Source: Sulfuracidifex tepidarius (GTDB taxonomy: Archaea > Thermoproteota > Thermoprotei_A > Sulfolobales > Sulfolobaceae). Taken from it: 64,000 nt of DNA. Of the stretch, positions 9,472 through 18,229 are shown piece after piece. Numbering within the stretch: the first letter of the stretch is position 1; every line of letters begins with the position of its first letter. A program made the position numbers and the translations under genes. The DNA is taken from assembly GCF_008326425.1 (NCBI RefSeq), contig NZ_AP018929.1:1874875-1938874 (forward strand). The letters are read 5' to 3'. Below the pieces are notes generated by a model. The model saw nothing but the letters and a program-made list of their open reading frames with translations. It was not told the origin of the DNA and searched no databases.

Positions 9472-10266
9472 GTGAAGATGAAGTTAATTTACCCGACGAT
9501 AGGTATCCTGTTGGGAATCGTCCTGCTTTGGATCTCTCCGGTCTCCCCGTCTTATTTCGCTTACGTTGTTGCAGGTAACGTGGTTTTCTGGTCGTCTGTG
9601 CTGCTTCTATCCTTTAACTTCATGAAACAGGAAATATCCTTGATCAAGGGCAGGATGAGCAAGTTCGTGGCATCAATATTTCTGATCTATCTTTCAATTC
9701 ACTATTTTGTTTACAGCATAGCTCTAGAGAAGCTTCTAGATGGTATATTTGGGGTTCTATTCCAGGTCTCCTCACCCTTCATCACCCTTACATATTCTCC
9801 TTTCTTCCCTCCTTCCCTGCTCACATTGCTGTATAATACCTTGTTTAACCCTGCAATAGTTGGAGGTTTTCCACCTAATTTCTATTTCGAGCTGTCTTCT
9901 TATGCAATAGTTATGGGTCTGGTAATTGCGACATTGGTAACAGCGAACATAGTGAGAGTTATGCAGTATGCGAGTTACCTCAAGAGGACCAAGGTAATCA
10001 TTTTAGCCCCTCTCTTGGGAGTAATAGGAGGGGGAAGTTGTTGCATTTCAGTTCCTATTCTTTTAGCAGAGGCCATACCTGCTGCTAACTTTATACTCTT
10101 TTCTCCGTTGGGGGATACTGCACTATTCCTTGCGTACGTACTACTTCCTCCATTAACTGCAATAGGTCTCAAGCTAAATTTTGATGCGATGAGACCGAAA
10201 GCCCCAAAGAACTTAAGGATTAACTATACCGAGCTAAGTAAGAAAAACGAAAAGAAAACTTCATGA
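9472..10266 (+). CDS. Membrane protein with buried Cys-Cys motif, paralogue 2
   Basis: A 264-residue protein with about six membrane helices, paralogous to 7795-8580: same length, same topology, a Pro/Phe/Tyr-rich outer loop in the middle, and GVIGGGSCCISVP near residue 185. Start is GTG 9472 with AGGAGGT eight bases upstream, one of the few strong Shine-Dalgarno sites in the window. The C-terminus is a basic Lys-rich tail, so it lies in the cytoplasm. Function unknown. The location next to a Rieske and copper protein cluster suggests service to the electron chain. Confidence 0.7.
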   Translation: MKMKLIYPTIGILLGIVLLWISPVSPSYFAYVVAGNVVFWSSVLLLSFNFMKQEISLIKGRMSKFVASIFLIYLSIHYFVYSIALEKLLDGIFGVLFQVSSPFITLTYSPFFPPSLLTLLYNTLFNPAIVGGFPPNFYFELSSYAIVMGLVIATLVTANIVRVMQYASYLKRTKVIILAPLLGVIGGGSCCISVPILLAEAIPAANFILFSPLGDTALFLAYVLLPPLTAIGLKLNFDAMRPKAPKNLRINYTELSKKNEKKTS

Positions 10267-10324
10267 AATAGGAAGAAGATGACGTGTTACATATAGAGGA
10301 GTTCTCATGCTATATTTATCCTAA

Positions 10325-10640
10325 TGGGGGTTTAAGGGGGCAGAAGACCCTCGTCAGGGTGGGGATGGATAGCCCTTTATGGCAAAGGGTAAATGCGACA
10401 AGTATCACGTACATTTCAACGACAGTCACAGACGTGGCACGCATCACCGAGACGCCTCTAAGCAAGAGTCTTGTGTATGCCCCTACTGCAATCAGTAGTC
10501 CTATAGTCTGGGACAATCGGTGACATTCATAGGCCAGGGTAAGAACGACCAGTGTGGGGCTCTGCCCTCTACACGTGACTTGGTTACGGGGATGGTAGAG
10601 CTATGAAGCAGGAAGTCCCTAGGAGGGCGGGGGTAGTTCA
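10325..10640 (+). mobile_element. IS200/IS605-like end remnant without transposase, copy 1
   Basis: The segment has a left hairpin (ACCCT...AGGGT) followed by GGGGATGGATAGCC, a middle part, CATCACCGAGACGCCTCTAAG, and a right end GAAGCAGGAAGTCCCTAG...GTAGTTCAC. Copies 2 (13398) and 3 (38826) follow the same order. Such motifs resemble the ends of archaeal IS200/IS605 elements and the 3' part of tnpB, where the guide RNA of TnpB is encoded. No intact tnpA or tnpB is present. Its right tip supplies the stop codon of the ATPase gene on the opposite strand. It explains the gene-free stretch 10267-10637. Confidence 0.5.
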
Positions 10641-11912
10641 CCAATGCAAAAGTAAGAACTTGTAAAGCGGTACCATTTTTATTTCCTTTCCTTTAATTTT
10701 CTCAATCCCATCAATGTCATAAGTTACTATTATCCTCTCCTTAGCTTTAACTACTTCATCCGCCTTTAGTATCCCCTTTATTTCTCTCTCCTCCACCTTG
10801 TCTGAAGCATAAGTGACTTGAATTAAGCGTGAGTTTAACTCGTCATAAAAATCTACCTCAAAGTCACCCCCCTTAATGTAATACATACCTTTCAACTGGT
10901 TTTCTCTAGCTAACTTGAGGAAAACTGTATTCTCCATGACTCTCCCTTTATCCTTAGCCTTTATTGCCACTCTGGATATAATACCGGGATCTATCACGTA
11001 TACCTTCTTGCTGAAAGTTAGCCTCTCCCTCGGTCTTTCCCCATATCTAGGTAAAAAATATGTAAGGTAAGCGTTTTCTAGACCATATGCCCACTGGTCT
11101 ACGGTCTTTTTGTCCACGGAAATCGTCTTAGCTAACTTACTAAGTGAGACCTCTGTAGAATAATAAGAGACCAAGCTCTTTGTAAAGTCCTTAAACTTAC
11201 CCATCTCTCTTACCTTATATCTGAAGATTATGTCCTTAAACAACACGTCATTATATATTATGTCGACTTGGTCTTTACCTATGATAAGAGCTTCAGGAAA
11301 ACCTCCATCTTCAAGGTATTTCTCAAGTTCCGTCTTGACCTCTGCCGTCCTCTTGGTTGAGATGGGCACTTCTTCACTTTCTCCTTTAAAACGTAAGTAC
11401 TCTCTAAAAGAAAAGGGAAACAGGACTACGTCGGAATGCCTGCCGGTGAGTGTCGTAGCTAACTCTCCGGAAAGCATCTTAGAATTACTACCCGTTACTA
11501 TGACTCTTTTAGTTTCCCTCAATCTAGACGTGAACAGCTCCCAACCTTTGACGTTGTGGACTTCGTCTAAGACAAGATAATTTACATTACCACCGTAGAC
11601 TTCATATACTCCCTGTTCAAGGTTCCTCAAGTCCTTCGCAGTAATTCCGTAAAGACTTTCGTCGTCAAAGTTTAAGTAAGCGAAGTTCACCCTCATTCTT
11701 TTCATGAGTAATAAGGAAAGAGTTGACTTACCAGACCTCCTTACGCCTAGTATCGCTAGAACATTAGGGACGCTAAGGTATATGGACAAGTCGCTAGGTA
11801 TGTCCCTCTCTACGTAGTTCGATGACATCTTCTCTTGTATAAGATCCTTTTGGTCCGCCACTATCCTTTTTGCCTCTTCGACGTTCATATATGGTGGAAT
11901 ATACTCCTCCAA
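10638..11912 (-). CDS. Archaeal P-loop ATPase with DUF4143-type C-terminal domain
   Basis: A 424-residue protein. Walker A is GVRRSGKST (about residue 57), Walker B is YLVLDEVHN (about 112) and a sensor VTGSNSKML follows near 140. The second half (LEDGGFPEAL, then KTVDQWAYGLENAYL and YVIDPGI) has the pattern of the DUF4143 nuclease-like domain joined to AAA_14 ATPases. These proteins are common in archaea and often sit in accessory DNA; their role is unknown. It abuts an IS200/IS605-like remnant whose end overlaps its stop codon, so its original C-terminus may have been altered, though the length is normal. Confidence 0.8.
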   Translation of the reverse strand: MEEYIPPYMNVEEAKRIVADQKDLIQEKMSSNYVERDIPSDLSIYLSVPNVLAILGVRRSGKSTLSLLLMKRMRVNFAYLNFDDESLYGITAKDLRNLEQGVYEVYGGNVNYLVLDEVHNVKGWELFTSRLRETKRVIVTGSNSKMLSGELATTLTGRHSDVVLFPFSFREYLRFKGESEEVPISTKRTAEVKTELEKYLEDGGFPEALIIGKDQVDIIYNDVLFKDIIFRYKVREMGKFKDFTKSLVSYYSTEVSLSKLAKTISVDKKTVDQWAYGLENAYLTYFLPRYGERPRERLTFSKKVYVIDPGIISRVAIKAKDKGRVMENTVFLKLARENQLKGMYYIKGGDFEVDFYDELNSRLIQVTYASDKVEEREIKGILKADEVVKAKERIIVTYDIDGIEKIKGKEIKMVPLYKFLLLHW

Positions 11913-12390
11913 TCCTAAATAAAGTTGGTAGAGTGTATTCCTATATTACTGGTGCTAACAAGGAGAGAGGTTCTCGCAGAGGATTTCGCTATTAAGGTAA
12001 ACTGAACCAGTAAATGGACGCATGAGCTCCTCGTTGACTAAGTATTACATGTAAAAGTACATGCCAGATAAGTTACGCAACAGTTTCAATTTGTATCAAG
12101 GCTAGTGTAGTGCTCTTTTTTAGCTTAACAGTTATATACTCGCTCAGACTACATCGGGAAACAAAATTGTGTAATACGCTTTTGAGCTCATAACTCGTAG
12201 ATATAGCCGGCTCAGCTTTTAAGGCTTGAGGAAGTATAATTTAGAATTTGATGAAAGTCGTGGGTGACTTAACACCTGAAGAAGCTTAAGCACATAAAGC
12301 ACCAGAAAAGGAAAACACTTAATTTGCTTTATTCTCTCACTATCTCTAGTGTGATGAGAGCGACCGTAAAGGACCGATGAACTTATTCCT
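11913..12390. other. Gene-free stretch
   Basis: No frame longer than a few dozen codons with convincing coding character, no repeat shared with other parts of the window that I can see. A weak box C/D-like arrangement near its right end is listed under rejected items. Confidence 0.5.
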
Positions 12391-13332
12391 TTAAGCTGAA
12401 GTTAACGTTAAGAACCCTATCATTACGAAGTAGAATAAAATGAGAGAGATCCCCTCGCGTATACCTAACTTCCTGTCCCTCATAAGCAAGGTCGCTACTA
12501 CAGTGACGAGTATGACCCCTAAAAACTCAGGTCTATCGTTTTCTATCGAGACTCCGCCGTAGGAGAATATGCCTATAATACCTGTCAGGACTGACATGTT
12601 CTCTATCTTGCTCCCCACGAAACTCATGACCGCGGTAGTGACGTTACTAGGAGACCCCACGATTAACCTTATCGCGGATATCTTTTCTTCAAGTTCGCCA
12701 GCTATAGGCATGAGGATCATTGAGACCAGGATAGGTGGCACGTTCACGTAGATCGCTAGGTTCTCTATGCTACTTACGAAGAGGTCCGAGATTATTACGA
12801 GCGGTATTCCGCCAGCAAGGAGAAACGATATCCCCTTCAAGATGTTTCCTCCCTCGTGGTGATCCGAGGACATGTAAGCTCTATACCTTGAGGTGACGTA
12901 GTATACGTACGGTACGAGAGAGAGAACCCCGGTGAAGACGTTAAGTTCTCCGTAAAGGGTAACGAGCATAAAAACCGCGATTGAGATCGCTAGTGATCTA
13001 ATCTCCAGGGAGAAGTCCTTCTCCAGCTTCACAGTGCTTGCCTTGTACTTAAGGAAATAAGTTACGGACACTATTCCCATACCAACCGTGAACAGTATCA
13101 TGTTGCCTCCTATGGCTGATCCCAAGGCGACCTGGTAGAAGTGGTCTAAGATGGCGAAGATCACGAAAACCGTTTCAGGGAACGCGGTCATGATCCCCAG
13201 GATCACCCCTCCGGCCATCCCTTTGTCAAGCCTCTTCTCCAGCTCTTCCGTGCCTATGGCGAGCATCTCGGAACAGACTCCTGTTAGGATCATCAACACT
13301 GCAGTCTCCAGTATCAAAATGTAGACATTCAC
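12391..13332 (-). CDS. Cation/Ca2+ exchanger (CaCA family)
   Basis: A 313-residue protein with ten to eleven membrane helices arranged as two inverted halves. The two alpha-repeats are visible: GIMTAFPETVF...GSAIGGNM (about residues 46-79) and MPIAGELEEKISAIRL...GSPSNVTTAVMS (about 207-237), which in this family hold the ion site. It exchanges a divalent cation for Na+ or H+. The acidic residue of the second repeat appears as ELEEK rather than the usual PE. It stands alone between gene-free stretches. Confidence 0.85.
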   Translation of the reverse strand: MNVYILILETAVLMILTGVCSEMLAIGTEELEKRLDKGMAGGVILGIMTAFPETVFVIFAILDHFYQVALGSAIGGNMILFTVGMGIVSVTYFLKYKASTVKLEKDFSLEIRSLAISIAVFMLVTLYGELNVFTGVLSLVPYVYYVTSRYRAYMSSDHHEGGNILKGISFLLAGGIPLVIISDLFVSSIENLAIYVNVPPILVSMILMPIAGELEEKISAIRLIVGSPSNVTTAVMSFVGSKIENMSVLTGIIGIFSYGGVSIENDRPEFLGVILVTVVATLLMRDRKLGIREGISLILFYFVMIGFLTLTSA

Positions 13333-13397
13333 TGAATTTTTTTAATCCCTCTTTCCCTTTAAGCTTTGGCATGAAATTGAGTACTTTATCTGATTGG

Positions 13398-13692
13398 CTT
13401 CACGGCGCGGAAGACCCACGTGAGGATGGCTTAGCCCCTTTGTAGTGAAAGTCAAATACAAAAAGTTGTATGCGTATTTTAATGAAATTCACAGAACGGG
13501 GGCAAGCGTCACAGAGACTCCACCAAACGAGGGTCTGTGGTACGCCTCTCCTCATTAGTAGTCTTCAAGACACGTGGGATGTTCACTCAAGGTCAAGTCG
13601 GAACGACCCGTAGAGCTCCGCCCTCCACAAGTCCTTGGCAAGGTAGAGTCACGAATCAAGAAGCCACTCGTGAGGGCAGGGTAGTTTACTTC
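13398..13692 (+). mobile_element. IS200/IS605-like end remnant without transposase, copy 2
   Basis: Same order of motifs as copies 1 and 3: CGGAAGACCCACGTGAGGATGG at the left, then GAAAGTCAAATACAAAAAG, a shared core with ATTAGTAGTCTTCAAG, and GAAGCCACTCGTGAGGGC...GTAGTTTAC at the right. Copies 2 and 3 are the closest pair. No transposase gene. It explains the gene-free stretch 13333-13836. A frame of 64 codons across it is not convincing as a protein. Confidence 0.5.
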
Positions 13693-13836
13693 CATATCAT
13701 TCCCTCTGAAAAGGTTAACATCATGTTTTGACTTGATAGGAAATAATTTAGTGAAAAAACTACTGATAAGTAATGAAAAGAAAGGATAAGAAAACGGAAT
13801 TAACGTAACTCGTCACATTATAGCTGGACGTCGCTT

Positions 13837-14298
13837 TCACAGCCTGTAGCTCAGCTCGCTTTTAGACGCTACTAGTAAGCTTATGCCGACAACCAGAGCG
13901 GCGATGGAGAAGTAAAGCCTAGCATTAAGTGAGAACCAAGTGAAAATCCCAGTGAAGACTCCAGTTACCATTATTCCGAGCGCTAGAATTGTGACCAGTA
14001 TCCCCAACACCAGCAAACCCTTGGAATACACGTAACCTAAGAAGACGTCCTGCCAGCTCACTTCCTTGGTGCTGGCCACGACAGCCTTCCCTTTCATGAA
14101 AGCTATGCTCCTCTCAGAACCTATCATAGCAAACCCGTGAATTGCAGAGAAACCCAGATCTCTAGCCTCCTGCATCCCTTTCTCAATGTTACCCTGGACT
14201 ATCTTAGCTATCTCTTCCGGGTTCCTCACATCCCCTTGAGTCCCCTTGACGGAACCGTTCTCCACTTGTACCTCTCCTAGTATTCCCTTCCCTTTCAT
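13837..14298 (-). CDS. DUF2173-like (roadblock-type) protein with membrane tail
   Basis: A 153-residue protein. The first ~95 residues match the neighbouring 100-residue protein in plan (an FAMIGSERSIAFMKGKAVV strand pair and an SWQDV segment), followed by two membrane helices (about 95-150). Roadblock-like folds usually act as dimerising scaffolds. Its start overlaps the end of the upstream gene by four bases, so the pair is translated together and probably forms a heteromer anchored at the inner face of the membrane. Function unknown. Confidence 0.65.
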   Translation of the reverse strand: MKGKGILGEVQVENGSVKGTQGDVRNPEEIAKIVQGNIEKGMQEARDLGFSAIHGFAMIGSERSIAFMKGKAVVASTKEVSWQDVFLGYVYSKGLLVLGILVTILALGIMVTGVFTGIFTWFSLNARLYFSIAALVVGISLLVASKSELSYRL

Positions 14299-14597
14299 AC
14301 TTGAGTCACCTCTTTCATGGTCGAGGATATGACCTGGTCCCAGTTCACCTTCATGGGATCCGTTATTACTAAATAATTGTTAACGAAAACTATCCCTACG
14401 TCATCCAGTATCATAGCGAAACCGAGAAAGGATCCCATGTCCAGTTTGGGAGCTTGAGACGAGCCTATCTCCATGTTTTCCCTGAGATAGGCGAGTAACT
14501 TATCTTTGTCAACTTTGAGGTCATCCCCCCACAATTTCACCAGGGACCTTCCGTCCGTCCTATAAACGGACAGAACTCCCTTCACGTTTTCGAGCAT
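14295..14597 (-). CDS. DUF2173-like (roadblock-type) small protein
   Basis: A 100-residue soluble protein (MLENVKGVLSV start, FLGFAMILDDVGIVFVN core, VNWDQVISS end). Such proteins belong to DUF2173, an archaeal and acidophile family without known function that resembles roadblock/LC7 scaffolds. First gene of a two-gene unit with the membrane-anchored homologue downstream. An AT-rich stretch (AAAAGTTTTTTAAG) 20-40 bases upstream looks like the promoter. Confidence 0.65.
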   Translation of the reverse strand: MLENVKGVLSVYRTDGRSLVKLWGDDLKVDKDKLLAYLRENMEIGSSQAPKLDMGSFLGFAMILDDVGIVFVNNYLVITDPMKVNWDQVISSTMKEVTQV

Positions 14598-14702
14598 TTT
14601 TCATCTAAATTAAATTAGATGAGAAACTTAAAAAACTTTTCTTTATTTTGAGCATTAGAAGACATTGATTTTTAATCTTATAGAGGATGTTAGCATGATC
14701 TC

Positions 14703-15347
14703 GTGTTAGAAGTTATAGACGTCAACGTACATCTGGGGTTAAAGCTCTTCCCTGCTGAGAGTCCTCCAGTAAGTTTCATCCTCAACCCTTCTTACAAGTT
14801 TGCATGTAAGTGTTGCGTAGATGGTTTTTACCAACAGTACCTACTTTATCCAGAAAAACCTAGGCTAGGCATATATAACCCTGCATGTAGAGTCCCTCCG
14901 GAGGTAGAGGTCTCGAGGCAGATGGAGAGGGGAATTGTAGGTTTCGTGCTCAACCCTATCAACCACGACTACAACTTGAGGGACATATCCCCTTTAGTAA
15001 GAGTCCTAGAGAAATACGACTTACCTCTCATGGTCTACACCGGGAAAGGTAAGGGAAATCCTTTGCATTTAACTGAGCATCTGTCCAGAGTCCCCCTACT
15101 GATCCTGATCCACTCGGGATATCCGGACTACGTTACTGAAGCAGAGGTACTACTTAGGGAAGAAAAAGTACTCTTTGAGACTTCCTTGGTTCCTCCTGAG
15201 GTGTCCCTTAGGTTTAGAGGTAGGAGAATGTTCGGATCATGCTATCCGTTCCACAGGATAAACTTCGAGGACAGAATATCGTCCCTCATGCTAGACGAAA
15301 AAGAGAGGAAAGGATATGCCGAAGCCCTGATTAAGGGAATCTCATGA
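14703..15347 (+). CDS. Amidohydrolase-related TIM-barrel protein
   Basis: A 214-residue protein from a GTG at 14703. It has DVNVHLG at the N-terminus where amidohydrolase-2 enzymes have D-x-H-x-H, LILIHSGYPD in the middle and MFGSCYPF near the end, where the family has GSD-P. The first metal motif has one of its two His replaced (Asn), so the metal site may be reduced. It is also shorter than the usual 270-300 residues. A Cys-rich piece (CKCCVDG, about residue 35-41) is unusual. Lies between the DUF2173 pair and TusA. Substrate unknown. Confidence 0.6.
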   Translation: MLEVIDVNVHLGLKLFPAESPPVSFILNPSYKFACKCCVDGFYQQYLLYPEKPRLGIYNPACRVPPEVEVSRQMERGIVGFVLNPINHDYNLRDISPLVRVLEKYDLPLMVYTGKGKGNPLHLTEHLSRVPLLILIHSGYPDYVTEAEVLLREEKVLFETSLVPPEVSLRFRGRRMFGSCYPFHRINFEDRISSLMLDEKERKGYAEALIKGIS

Positions 15348-15374
15348 CGTTTTCCTGTGACTCTAGTGGAGAGG

Positions 15375-15617
15375 TCATTTGGTCTTCACTATCCTTATCC
15401 TGTAGGAAGTCCCTTCCTTGCTTATATTGCAGGTGTATCCCCTGGACTCACAGATTGAAGGAATCCCATACTCGGTAGGCTCTTCGTCACTTACTACCTC
15501 TAGCACTTCTCCTACCTTCATGCTGTTTAACCTTTTCACGACCTCTATTTGAGGTTCGGGACAAGGTTCTCCTCTCAAGTCCAGGACTTTTCCAGAATTT
15601 ACTTTACTTTCATCCAT
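15375..15617 (-). CDS. tusA: TusA-family sulfur carrier protein
   Basis: An 80-residue protein. LDLRGEPCPEPQIEVVKRL is the TusA signature with the sulfane-carrying Cys in CPEP. Start chosen at MDESKVN (15617): a TATA-like TTAATTTATTAAG about 28 bases upstream supports a leaderless start there rather than at 15638. TusA proteins pass persulfide or thiosulfonate sulfur and in Sulfolobales work with DsrE proteins and heterodisulfide reductase-like complexes in sulfur oxidation. No such partners lie nearby here. A second Cys in SICESRGYTC is extra. Confidence 0.85.
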   Translation of the reverse strand: MDESKVNSGKVLDLRGEPCPEPQIEVVKRLNSMKVGEVLEVVSDEEPTEYGIPSICESRGYTCNISKEGTSYRIRIVKTK

Positions 15618-15727
15618 AAGAAAATCTAAATACTGCACTTAATAAATTAATCAGGTTTTTAAGCTTTGAAAAATATTTAGCTGAAATAATTGTAAAAAAA
15701 GCTTAGTACTTCTCATGTATGCGGAGC

Positions 15728-17266
15728 CTACATGTATTTCCAGACGTTCCTCCCCTTGTAGTTGTAGACTATCGTCTTCATTGCAGTCACGTATTCTATG
15801 GTGTAACCTATCCCTTCTCTGCCTACGCCAGAGTCCTTTCTTCCTCCGAACGGGAAGTAGCCTATTCCGTGTTTGGGTGCGTCGTTAACGTAGACCGCGC
15901 CCACTTCGAGTTTTCTGATGAGTTCCCTGATCCTGTTGATGTCGTTTCCGAAGACTGAAGCGTCAAGACCGTATCTCCTTGAGTTAGCCAAGTTTAAGGC
16001 CTCGTTCGCATCGTCTACTTTCACCAGTATAGCAACTGATGCAAAGACTTCCTTGTTGAATAGGTAAAGGTCCCTTAACTTGCTCTTATTAACCTCAATT
16101 AGTGCTGGCTCTATATACGTGGGACCTAACCTCTTCCCTCCCACGAGTATGTTCGCTCCCTTCTTTTTAGCGTCGTCTATTGCGTTCTCCCATTCGTCTG
16201 CTGTCTTCTCGTCTATTATAGGTCCTGCAGTGGTCGCGCCGTCTCTAGGGTCGCCTACCTTAACCTTGCTTATCTCCTGGACTAGTTGGACCTTGAGGGT
16301 TTCATACACCTCAGGCTCAGCGAAGATCAACTTCACCGAGTCGCATCTCTGACCGGTGTAGCTGGTAATACCTGTAGCTATCCTCTGTGCGGTGAGGGGG
16401 AACGTAGCGTCCTTCAGCACTATCACTGGGTCTCCCCCTCCAAGTTCCATGAGGTATTGTCTTATCCCTCCCACCCTTATCACGTGTTCCCCTGTCTCCG
16501 TGCTACCCGTGAGGGAGATCACTTGGAACCTCTTGTCCTTAACGATCTCGTCCATGTCTCTTCCCGGTACCGTGATTATGGAGAAAGACGTCGGAGGCAA
16601 CCCTGCAAGCTCAAATAGCCTCGCCAGCATGAGTAAGGGTAACGGGGTAGATGAAGGTGACTTGACTACTACAGCGTTACCTATCACGGTAGAGTAAACT
16701 ATCTTGTTCACGGTGTCGAAGAGGGGATAGTTGAACGGGACTATGGCAAGTACCAGCCCTAAGGGCTCCCTGGTTACGATGGCCTCAGTTTCTAGACTCT
16801 CGCTGCTCCAGTCCCCTGGCACGAAGTCTCCGTATATTTTCTTCGCGTCCAGGTCTGCCCTTATTAACCTCTCTATAGAAGCGTCGACCTCACCGTTAGC
16901 TGCAGCCCTTATTTTCCCGTTGTTCATGATGAGCGCGTTCACGAAGTCTTCCCTGGTCTTCTCGAGGAGGTCGGCGACCCTGTGATATACCTTGAGTCTC
17001 TTCTCACCGGGTAAGTTCCTTATGTCCCATCTCCCTTTCTCGTAGTTAACGTCCAACGCTTCATTGACCTCGTTCAAGGACAGTCTTGGAACCTTAGCTA
17101 TCGTAGACCAGTCTATGGGGCTTTTGACGTCAATGTATTCCTTTGAAGAGACCCACTTCCCTGCAAGAAATGTCTTAAAAAGTGGTGTTTCTCCTTGTTC
17201 AAGAATAGGCTTCAATTCGTTAGAAGTTATTTCTAGAGAGATTTTGCTACTTTTCGTTTTTTCCAT
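15728..17266 (-). CDS. gapN: Non-phosphorylating glyceraldehyde-3-phosphate dehydrogenase (GAPN), aldehyde dehydrogenase family
   Basis: A 512-residue aldehyde dehydrogenase. PFNYPLF (about 178) binds the cofactor, GSTETG (about 255) marks the Rossmann loop, MELGGGDP (about 272) holds the general-base Glu and TGQRCDS (about 305) the catalytic Cys. GAPN oxidises glyceraldehyde-3-phosphate straight to 3-phosphoglycerate with NAD(P)+, by-passing ATP formation. The gene is in one unit with KDG kinase and divergent from gluconate dehydratase and KDG aldolase, the set known from Saccharolobus solfataricus as the Entner-Doudoroff cluster, which fixes the assignment. Confidence 0.92.
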   Translation of the reverse strand: MEKTKSSKISLEITSNELKPILEQGETPLFKTFLAGKWVSSKEYIDVKSPIDWSTIAKVPRLSLNEVNEALDVNYEKGRWDIRNLPGEKRLKVYHRVADLLEKTREDFVNALIMNNGKIRAAANGEVDASIERLIRADLDAKKIYGDFVPGDWSSESLETEAIVTREPLGLVLAIVPFNYPLFDTVNKIVYSTVIGNAVVVKSPSSTPLPLLMLARLFELAGLPPTSFSIITVPGRDMDEIVKDKRFQVISLTGSTETGEHVIRVGGIRQYLMELGGGDPVIVLKDATFPLTAQRIATGITSYTGQRCDSVKLIFAEPEVYETLKVQLVQEISKVKVGDPRDGATTAGPIIDEKTADEWENAIDDAKKKGANILVGGKRLGPTYIEPALIEVNKSKLRDLYLFNKEVFASVAILVKVDDANEALNLANSRRYGLDASVFGNDINRIRELIRKLEVGAVYVNDAPKHGIGYFPFGGRKDSGVGREGIGYTIEYVTAMKTIVYNYKGRNVWKYM

Positions 17267-17284
17267 ATATACATTAGCATTTTT

Positions 17285-18214
17285 TCACTTAAATTCCTTG
17301 AGGAATTTCTCTGCTGACTCCTCGTCAGGTATTATCTCGTTGTCCCCCCTTGTAGTTACAACCAAGGTAGCAGACGCTACAGCGTGTGATAGAGCGTAAT
17401 CCACACTCTTTCTCTTGAGTAGGAGAGAGATGAACGTCCCCGACAGGGAATCACCAGCACCAGTGGGGTCCTCCACTTGGACGTGATAACCCCTCTGGAC
17501 GAACTTTTCCCCCTCGTGGTAGACATAGGTACCTTCTATCCCAGTCTTATAGACTAACGTGGACACTCCCATCTTGGAGAAGAAGGAGAAAGCCTCGTCT
17601 GGCTCGCTTACGTTCCCTATTATCCTCGCGTCGTCTGGGTCCGTGACCAGTATGTCGACTTCCGGAATGACCTTCAGGAGGGTCTCCCTAGCTTTCTCAG
17701 GAGACCAAAGCTTCAACCTGATGTTGGTGTCGAGGCTGGACTTCCTGGAGTTCCTCAACCCCTCCATTGCTGCCTCCTTCGCTGAGTCGCTTATAGCCAG
17801 AGTTATGCCGGTGGTGTGAACGAGGTCAGCTTCCCTTATTTTACTCACGTCGATATCAGAGGGCGAAAGGGAACTTCCTGCACTTCCCTTCCTGTAGTAG
17901 AAGGAGATACTTCTCATAGGCACGGGGTACCCTCTCTGGATGAAGAAAACCGCAGTTGGGAGTTTAGGATCCACTTTCACCATTGATGTATCTACCCCCT
18001 TTCCCCTGGCGTACTCTATCACGTTGTAACCGAACTCGTCATCCCCGACCTTAGCTATGAGCGAGCAATCGACTCCATTTACTTTAGCTGCTATGCAGAA
18101 GTTAAGTTCGGCACCGGCGACGTGTTTCTCGAAGTAAGTCACATCTCTGAGTTTTCCTACTGTCATAGCGTTAAGTTCTATCATAGGTTCTCCTATTGCT
18201 ACTATTTTCACCAT
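17285..18214 (-). CDS. kdgK: 2-keto-3-deoxygluconate kinase (PfkB family)
   Basis: A 309-residue ribokinase-type protein. GAELNFCIAA (about 34) is the substrate-side motif and DPTGAGDSLSG (about 252) the catalytic-base and anion-hole motif of PfkB kinases. It phosphorylates KDG (and KDGal) to KDPG for the semi-phosphorylative branch. It lies 18 bases upstream of gapN on the same strand, as in other Sulfolobales. The family length is about 310, so the gene is complete. Confidence 0.92.
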   Translation of the reverse strand: MVKIVAIGEPMIELNAMTVGKLRDVTYFEKHVAGAELNFCIAAKVNGVDCSLIAKVGDDEFGYNVIEYARGKGVDTSMVKVDPKLPTAVFFIQRGYPVPMRSISFYYRKGSAGSSLSPSDIDVSKIREADLVHTTGITLAISDSAKEAAMEGLRNSRKSSLDTNIRLKLWSPEKARETLLKVIPEVDILVTDPDDARIIGNVSEPDEAFSFFSKMGVSTLVYKTGIEGTYVYHEGEKFVQRGYHVQVEDPTGAGDSLSGTFISLLLKRKSVDYALSHAVASATLVVTTRGDNEIIPDEESAEKFLKEFK

Positions 18215-18229
18215 ACTTTCAATTAGTTA

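Noticed and set aside
12351-12399. Box C/D sRNA-like order: GTGATGA, CGATGA and CTGA within 49 bases
   Set aside because: No acceptable D' box, C'-D spacing is too long for the usual 12-nt rule, and the D box lies inside the 3' end of the exchanger gene.
13537-13731. 64-codon frame
   Set aside because: Lies across the IS200/IS605-like remnant and uses a frame different from the one shared by the other copies.
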